Shown here: piece after piece, positions 56,861 to 64,000 of the stretch
Position numbering within the stretch: position 1 is the first letter of the stretch
Layout of the letters: every line of letters starts with the position of its first letter
Assembly: GCA_023853785.1 (NCBI GenBank)
Contig: JAJIRX010000567.1
Location: 682,001-746,000, forward strand
Source of the DNA: Psilocybe azurescens
Taxonomy: Eukaryota > Basidiomycota > Agaricomycetes > Agaricales > Agrocybaceae
Direction: 5' to 3'
Length of the DNA stretch: 64,000 nt
The notes under the pieces: generated by a model
Databases searched by the model: none
Told to the model about the DNA's origin: nothing
Seen by the model: the letters and a program-made list of their open reading frames with translations, nothing else
Position numbers and translations under genes: made by a program

Positions 56861-59678
56861 TCGCCTTTCTTTCTACTTTTCTTTTGCATTGCACACCCTT
56901 TTTCTCACATTCACATCTTACGCTGCACAAAATAATGACGCCAATGTAATTGATAACTAGACCGCCGCAATCCATAGCTCTCCGCATCTTTTTTTTCTTC
57001 TGTTTGTAACAACATGGTTTGCAATGTACATTAGTAACGCCCTGGAATGATTTTTTGCAATTTCAACTTTTGTTTATCAATTTCTACACTTGACTAATAA
57101 ATGTGTGAATGTGTGATCGATCAAATCAGGAATGATGTGAACGCCACAATTGCTATACTTTTCGGTAAGTATGTAACTTGGAATGAAACTTCAGTTTGAA
57201 AATCAAATTATATGAAGCCGTTGATAACCATCGTTTGTGATAGAACGGCAGTGTGAGAGGTGTGAGGTGAGCGCCGGACTCACATCAACTATCTTCTGGT
57301 GGAGCCCTGACGGCCCTACTAGTGCATGGACAAAAATAAATGTGTCTATAATTAGAACAAATGTACTATGTTAAAATTTGCGAAAGTAATATAGGCGCTG
57401 TAATCGATCCTTGAGATGTTGCAATCAGAGATAATGTGCAACCTTCCCGATGAAGCGTACACTTGACACGATTGCAATGCAGTTCAATTTGGATGTCTAC
57501 AACTAAATGCAAGTAGGCAACTGAAGGTTAGTCATCGATTTGAATATGGGAAAACGTTTAACAAGTGACTCGAATTACTAAAGAGCAGATGCCTTTAGGA
57601 TCGGGATTTTTGGTTACGAAGTTAGTCATTGTTTTTAATTAGAACTTTTGAGGAGTACTATTCTGGTCATAACGTCGCTTTGCCTGGAGAAGTGCGGAGA
57701 ACTTAGTTCAGAACAGAGGCGTCGGAACGTTGCATCCGATTGACCGTTATGTGTATAAATAATAGTTCTGAGAAAGCAGATGCACAGGAGATATAAATGC
57801 AAATTTGAGGTCTCTAATCACCGGTATGTGCCATGAATTGATTTTTGATTCCTTTCTGTTTTCATCTTATCCATTTGTGTAATCTTTCACAACAGCCGTC
57901 CTCGGAAGTGATTTCCCATCTCACAGTGTCCCACGTGGTCGGCTTAGAGCTCACCCGCTCATCATATAATATTCAGGTTTAACTCAAGGGATCCTCGGGC
58001 ACGCTCTGGGATGGCCGATTCAAATGACTTGCAAGTCTGTATGCCAATGACACATCAAGCCGAAGCTTTAATTAGCAATATCGTAATCTGCTACCACCAA
58101 TGATTAAAATAGCTTCCTTATGATTACTCATCGCAGACGCAGTGCTCGGTACGCGCTCAGCGGTTCAGAGAGTAGTGTGCGCATTATCTCGGCTACTCGT
58201 TTTCCGTTCAGTAAGTTGGCATTCTCCGAGTTCTGCTGAATTCCATAATCTCCGTGTTCGCTACCAGATCGACATCTGTAACTCTTAACGAGAGCAGACG
58301 AGGGTTAGAGTGTTCTTTTATCATTAGGGAATACTGTCGACGATGGCCGGTGAGCATTGAGGCCCACCGGCTAAGTATGCCCTAATATAGTCACGACTCA
58401 TTACCTATCAGATACATTGATCCGGATGGCTTCAACAGATGCCATCCATTGCGTGGAAAATCAGAGAATAAACCACTTATCAAGAGCATTGGACTCTCCG
58501 GTAAATACTGATGATTAAATTGAACTCTATTGCCGCTCTCAATGATTTGACTCCTAGTAGATGCAATAGCGTAGAGTGGTGTATTTCTACACCCGTGCGT
58601 CTTAGCACTTCGTCTGCTTGTTGCACGATAATAAACAGAATCAAAAAAAAAATTGAACTGTATTCTTCTTTGATTCTCCTAAATGATCTCATGTGGCTAT
58701 AGAATCTGTTTGTCGAGAGAGGTAAAGCCGACACATTGAGGGTATAGATATACTGCAGAGCGACAGATGCTGACATGGTATTCGTTCCGACGTTCATCCA
58801 ATTTGTGTAAATTTGCCTCGACTCGTTGTCGACTCCTGCTGTCATTTGTTGTTTACGCAGTCACTAATTGTCAGCAATAATCGTGTACTCGGAGAAAACT
58901 TGGCGCCTATAGGCCTTCCGGCCGGGAAGTCCGATAGTTATACCCATCTGAACAGACCGCACCCTGACCCTGACATCCGAACTACATTTCTCCAACAAGA
59001 TTTGAATCCTTGAGGTTCATGGCCTTCGAGTCGCACTGCGCATTATGTATGTTCTGTTCTTAGTACGTGGGCCAAAAATCATCCCACATTTTCATCAAGT
59101 CTCCATTTGTCGATGTATTCTCGTTCTCTTCGTTTAAGGACAATTCGCAACACATTTTATACGGGTGTTCGCACTTTTGATGAGAATCGCATGGATAATA
59201 TCGTACAATATCACTTGGCGCATTGTTAAATATGATATCTGTGATTGGCGTTTACCTTCCAGTCCGTTCTTTGCAGCTTCTCACGCGTGCGCGCACCTCA
59301 ATGAAGTCGACCGCCGAGCTCACATGGCTAACCTTGGCTAACCCTACCATTACGTACCTGCAACGGCAAACCATTCAATTTGTTCTCTTCTTTAGATAAC
59401 CTTAGAGGAAAAACATTTGAGGCGTAAATTTGCAAGTCTGGTTTAAGAAATGTGCCATCCAAAACAAATCAGAATAGCAGTGAATGGAGCATGATTGTTG
59501 ATAGGATGTAGAAGCTCGAACCTGAGGGGAGAGATTTAAATTTAATTTTGAGTGAAATCCCTAGTATGCCGTTTATTTGAACCGAAGGAAGAAAGGCCGC
59601 AATGTTTTCACCGATCTCTACGAAAGCGGAAAGAGAAAGAGGTTCTTCGAGATTTCCAATATGTATCAAAATGATAGA
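56861..59678. other. 2.8-kb gene-poor region
   Basis: This is the longest stretch without a recognisable gene. It is AT-rich with few open frames. Noticed elements are TATA-like boxes near 57752 and 57790, a consensus-looking intron at 57824-57895 (GTATGT to ACAACAG) with no open frame around it, and a small hairpin at 58346-58371 (GCCGGTG/CACCGGC). It could hold a non-coding transcript or a decayed gene. Confidence 0.5.
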
Positions 59679-62600
59679 CTATAATTGGGACTTTAACACG
59701 CCCGCGTTGACGGTCCCACCAGCCACAGGTCGCGACAGTTTGTTCTGGCCAGACTTGACAATAAAATGTGCACTCGCAAATCCATCAAGATTAGCGAAAG
59801 CTAAAAGATTGCAACCATAGAGATTAGATCGACTGGACTAACACAAACACGAATTGATTAACAACTTACAAACGTTACGCATGGCGTAGTAGGTAGCGTT
59901 CAGGTGTTCCGAGTCGATTGACAATGTAAAGAAACCGCGATATGACCCTTCGCTCCACTGCAAATCTGTGTTGACATCGACGAGTGTTCGTGATATTACA
60001 TCTGCCTTTTCGGGTGTAATACCACTACCGAAGGAAGACCCAGATGTAACGGCGGTACCCGCAAACTCGACACCAATAGCACCTGCACCTGTGGTAGGGT
60101 TGTAGCTAAATATTAATTAGTGATGTAGAGTTGGTAATATTTGCTATAATTCATACTTTGTTGTGTCGTTGGGATCTGTGAAAGTCCAACCAAGAGATGT
60201 TGGAAAGTCTGCCATATGCCAATCAAAAAATGGACCCACGAGCAAGATCGGATGCCCAGTTTGCATGGCTATCACCAGACAGAATGATAGTATTGCTGAT
60301 CTTGTTGTTGTAGAGATGGTCGAGTACGCGAGCACGGTTTGCCCGATATCCATCCCATGCATCCTATTAGAGTCACCACAAAAGTAGAATGAGAGCAACC
60401 CGAAAGGATTTGAGCCCCGTCACGCTTACCAGATCAACTAATGGAATTGGATAATTGTCAGCGCTTGATAAATGATGCTTAATAGAGGCCTAAACACATA
60501 CATGCTCCTAATTCGTTGAGCTGTGTGAAAACAATCTGTTGACTGAATCAATGGTTGAGTCATGTTATGACTTGAGATTTCCAGTCAATATACAAACCCT
60601 AAGACGCGCCAAACGGCTCCCCGTTTCTCGGACTCCGATACTGTATCGAACAACCCTGCATAGATTTAACAGAACTATTGTCAGTGCAACCGCACGGGTA
60701 GTCTGGGCAGGGTCTCCTCACATTGTTCTTGGGCGGCTCCCATCAGCGACCGATTCGCGAAAGAGGAAATGGTGTTCACATCTACAAAAGCAGTTAACAG
60801 TGTTTGATCTTTTGCTCACACTAACAAATGGGTTTAAGTATCTATGTAGAAACCACTCACATTCTAAAAATAGAATATTATATTTCAACTGGTTACTAAG
60901 TCCATGTTTATTGTCGTGACTTACCGGTGTTGTAGTAGACCTAATTAAGTCGGAATAAGTACGCCGGTGCGGAGAGATTAGTGGGATCTATCAGCTTACA
61001 TCCGTAAGGTCCCGGTCATATTGGCCTGGTCATATACTGAATGTTTGCAATGTATACGCCAACAAGGCAAAGAATGAAAGACTTACGGGTGTCAAGCATG
61101 GTGAGATCCAGTAGTTTTCCTATCTGAAAGTTCCTCCAAATTCTGAGCTTATCCTGAGGGTCTACCTGGCGGATTGGCATCCACTCATGATAAGCGCGCA
61201 CGGCCGCCAATTTCCGATCAGTGAAACATGCTCCTGACGGGGAAAATGCGCAGCCCGTAGTTGTATCGTTGGAGTCTGCCGTGCCTGCTTTCCAAGAATT
61301 GTCGGCGACCTAGGTACACCAAAATTAGAACAGAGTTAAATGAAGTACGAATTTGACTTGAACGAGTACCTCGTGATCATCCTGCAATGAAGAAAATGAA
61401 CACCGTGAGCGCGACTGATTATTTAAAGAATACTTCGGAATAAGCGTACCCTTCATTCAGTTCGGAGTAAGTTGTATGAAGAACTCTGCTTAGTAGTTTT
61501 CGACCCATAACAAAAATCATTTACCAGACAGTAATCCATGGGGCATTCCGGTGCGCAGTAACAAGGCTCTGATCCGTTCTGTACTGATTCAATCGTTGCC
61601 GATAGTCGTGAATGGTAGCCAACTCGCGGCCCAGAGTTTGCCTGCCTATCTTGGCACTGACAGAATCGATGAATTTATTGCTCAAAATGGAGTCTAGCAG
61701 TTGCTAGAGCTTACCCGCTTCCCAAAGACTCGTATATCTGTTAAAGCATAAGTTCAATGGCGGACGAATGCGAAAAGGTTCAAGGTGACTCACATAGTCT
61801 CCAAGATGTACAAATATATCAGCGGTAGTATTATGAGCAGCGAATCCGTAGGCATTGAACCATCCTTTACCATGGAACGTTAATTCTTCGAAAACGTAAC
61901 GACCATTGTTGGTTAGATTGCCGTACCAGCTTGGTATTGAGAACACGAGAATACAGCTATAACTAGAGGTTTTCCGCCGTTGACGGAACGGGCCGCAGCT
62001 GGTGGCAAGCTGTCAGACGAGAAGACGCGGTGGGTTTCAAAGTAATAACGCACTATTTGCACTCGCAATTGTCCTTGTGGATCCGATAGGACTTTCGCTT
62101 TTTGAAGCGCAGTCGCTGAATTGATAGAAGTATTTTGTGTCCGGTTTCAATCCAGAGGCTTCTACCTTTACGGTCCAGTCGACATCATAGCTAGTGAAAG
62201 CTTCCCCACTATCGACGACCTTTCCAGAGAGGTCGGAGGTTGTACTAATTTTGAACGACAGACAGACCGGCACGCTCTGGTCGGGCAAAGCACCAGTTGA
62301 AGAAGTGGGTACTGCACGAGTCCAAAGAAGAACGGATGTATCAAATGGATCTCCCTGGACAACTTGAGGTCATAGAAGGGGCTGGATAGAATGTAGCGAC
62401 TTACACTGGCAACTGTACAATCAGACAGATAGGTGAGACAGGAGCTCGTTATATGGTTGAAGAACAAATATACCTGCGTGTGTGAAGTTTATCCCTCCAC
62501 TCCAAATAAAAGGACTCTATAATTTGATTAATGTGGGGCCGTGAAGATAGAACAGGAGGATAACGTGCTTACATTGCTGAAGTCAGCACCGTAGAAAGTG

Positions 62601-62865
62601 ACATAGTGTTCATCTTTGAATTTGGTCGCATCGATATTCTGCCGGCGTTGGATGTTAGTTTCGTGGATGGCCCTGGTGTCATGGGCAAGCTATAAAGTCG
62701 AGTGGGTTATTAATAAATCCGATGCCAGCGCCTAAGAAGTTATTATACCTGAGGATGGTCAGCGAATGGCGACTTGTAGGCAAGATTTCTCTCGTATAAG
62801 TTGGCTGTTGCAGATGCAAGACCAGCTAAAAGGTAAATAAAGCGGGCATATAGTAAAAGGCGCAT
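59679..62865 (-). CDS. PhoD-like secreted alkaline phosphatase / phosphodiesterase
   Basis: The start MRLLLYARFIYLLAGLASA is a signal peptide, so the enzyme is probably exported. An N-terminal beta domain follows (VLLWTRAVP, CLSFKISTTSDLSGKVVDSG, GLKPDTKYFYQFSDC), as in PhoD. Metal-binding blocks of the metallophosphatase core are visible: FVHLGDYIYE (near 61800-61840), DDHEV (near 61375), and SGDSHANW (near 60260). QYRTDQSLVTAHR and KLRIWRNFQIGKLLDLTMLD lie between them. The last exons read VGVEFAGTAVTSGSSFGSG-like text and end FIVKSGQNKLSRPVAGG, then LKSQL with TAG at 59679-59681. At least 14 introns split about 630 residues. PhoD enzymes hydrolyse phosphodiesters and monoesters under phosphate limitation; the exact substrate is not readable here. 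Several middle exon borders are approximate. Confidence 0.88.
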
Positions 62866-63143
62866 AATGGAAAACTAATTCTGAGCAAGCCACTTCTACG
62901 TGGTTCTTATACTTTGCGGAAGAGAAGCTCTGAGTAGCATCTTGTTCATCTGACCCCTCATCAAATCCCTAACGATCGCGAGCTAGTAAATCGGCACAGA
63001 GAACGATGAACGCACGTTTGTAGAATAATATTGAACGTTGATAGTTGTTCCACATGAGAACAAGAGAGTGACATATGGCTCGTCAATAATACACGACGTA
63101 CATTGTGCAGGTGGGAATAAGAAGTTGTGATGCAACGTACTCC

Positions 63144-64000
63144 TCACTTTATGAGGTTGAAGCTATTGCCTTCGCGAGCCTCTAAGAGCTGGAACTCAGG
63201 GAGACCTTGGAACCATCCAACTCGAAGAGTGCCGTTCTTCTTGTAGGTATTGAGTGCATCATCGGGAGCTATCTTAACGGTAGCCTTTCCTTTGCCTGCA
63301 GCGGCAGCGTCGGCCATAAGTTGGACTTGACAAGCCTTCTCCAAAGCAATAAAGAAGAAGACTGTAGCTTCAATGGAATCTGTTGCGACGAGAATTCCAT
63401 GGTTCTGTAAGATTGCGGCCTATACCCATGTCAGATAATAGGAATAGAAAATGATACAACAAATCAACTTTTTTGCTTCCCAGGGCCGCTGCAATAGCTT
63501 TGCCTTCCTCAAGGTCCAATACTACGCCCTTAAACTGAGTATAAAGGACCTGGTCCTATTTTAGAGTATGCTTTGGTCAGGATGTACACCTCGGACCGCG
63601 AGTGACAAATAGCTCACGTCATAGAATGCACATGTGTCCTGGGTCAGCATATCAAGCGGGATTCCCAGAGTAGAAAATGCTTTCCCATGGATGGAGTGTG
63701 TGTGGGCCGCACATAAAACATCGGGCCGTGCTGCATGCAATGTCGAGTGGATCATGTACGCCGCTATGTTCAGGATTCTTCTCGGTCCTGATTCATCCTA
63801 GATAAAAACATTCAAAAGCTGCTGGGTAACGTTTGACGTTGAGCGCACAAGAATCTTGCCTTGATGACTAAATAATCATCAGATCGAGAACACCTTCGTC
63901 TGTGATTAAAATACTCACTCAACCAGTAGCAAATCCGATGGTTGAATCAAACTGAAGTGCAATCCCTAAAAGCCTATTAGACATGAGGCCAAGAGTTGAA
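63144..64000 (-). CDS. Class II aldolase/adducin domain protein, N-terminus outside window
   Basis: The visible part starts in an exon at 63965, GLHFSLIQPSDLLLVD, joined by introns at 63868-63918 and 63798-63848 to HQGKIL and DESGPRRILNIAAYMIHSTL. The metal site shows AAHTHSIHGKAF (His-x-His) and ILQNHGIL (third His). The end TLRVGWFQGLPEFQLLEARE leads to NLIK with TGA at 63144-63146. The family includes fuculose-phosphate aldolase and many fungal paralogs of unknown substrate, often annotated only by domain. An apparent stop near 63870 disappears once the GTGAGT intron is removed. The N-terminal exons, with the HITxRDP block, lie beyond position 64000. Confidence 0.88.

Noticed and set aside
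58480..58845. 121-residue minus-strand frame in the gene-poor region
   Set aside because: No motif, no introns, weak context; consistent with a chance frame.
58813..59013. Protein-like stretch ending DIRTTFLQQDLNP
   Set aside because: Composition looks mildly coding, but there is no upstream exon, splice site or recognisable family. Kept as noise.
63868..63918. Apparent frameshift in the class II aldolase
   Set aside because: A 51-nt GTGAGT to TTTAG intron explains it; LLLVD joins HQGKIL in phase.

Overview
The window is nuclear DNA of a filamentous basidiomycete, most likely an Agaricomycete. Genes are split by many introns of about 48-70 nt with GTRNGT donors and YAG acceptors. Both strands are used densely, and the left-edge peptide synthetase has the seven-domain layout of the basidiomycete type VI siderophore synthetases. 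I see no tRNA, rRNA, CRISPR array or intact mobile element.

Layout, left to right: 1-6773 (+), 3' part of a hydroxamate siderophore NRPS (A-T-C-T-C-T-C); 6812-7417 (-), riboflavin-type deaminase; 7508-12792 (+), SPT6; 12988-15453 (-), SPT8 of SAGA; 15575-17741 (+), SRP54; 17771-18404 (-), small membrane protein; 18473-19918 (+), SAM methyltransferase; 20404-22726 (-), PAB1; 23212-24575 (-), SCAMP; 25146-26343 (+), secreted double-psi beta-barrel protein; 27107-28491 (+), COQ11-like SDR; 28950-30204 (+), adenylate kinase; 30411-31365 (-), NTM1-type N-terminal methyltransferase; 31720-40415 (-), a giant disordered repeat protein; 41111-41310 (-), an orphan C-terminal exon pair; 41364-45652 (+), USP7-type deubiquitinase; 45879-46697 (-), SEC66; 47007-49213 (+), citrate synthase; 49693-51259 (-), conserved unknown with a P/G/Q-rich tail; 51385-53922 (+), PP2A B56 subunit; 54609-56860 (+), cytosolic HSP70 behind a heat-shock-element array; 56861-59678, gene-poor; 59679-62865 (-), PhoD-like phosphatase; 63144-64000 (-), class II aldolase/adducin protein, cut by the window end.

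Most genes are housekeeping. They form a transcription group (SPT6, SPT8), an mRNA and protein-export group (PAB1, SRP54, SEC66, SCAMP) and a mitochondrial group (citrate synthase, adenylate kinase, COQ11-like). Neighbours are mostly convergent or divergent, with gaps down to 29-120 bp, so promoters and 3' ends must be shared or overlapping. Only the siderophore NRPS is secondary metabolism.

An important caveat is that many essential genes here carry single-base reading-frame breaks in short homopolymers (seven in SPT6 alone). The coding signal resumes at once in the next frame. I read these as assembly indels, so gene spans are reliable but a naive translation is not. One lesion of a different kind is an in-frame TAG where SEC66 normally has a conserved Trp. 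The least explained objects are the giant protein with period-56 repeats and recurring IWxP motifs, and the orphan exon pair in front of USP7.
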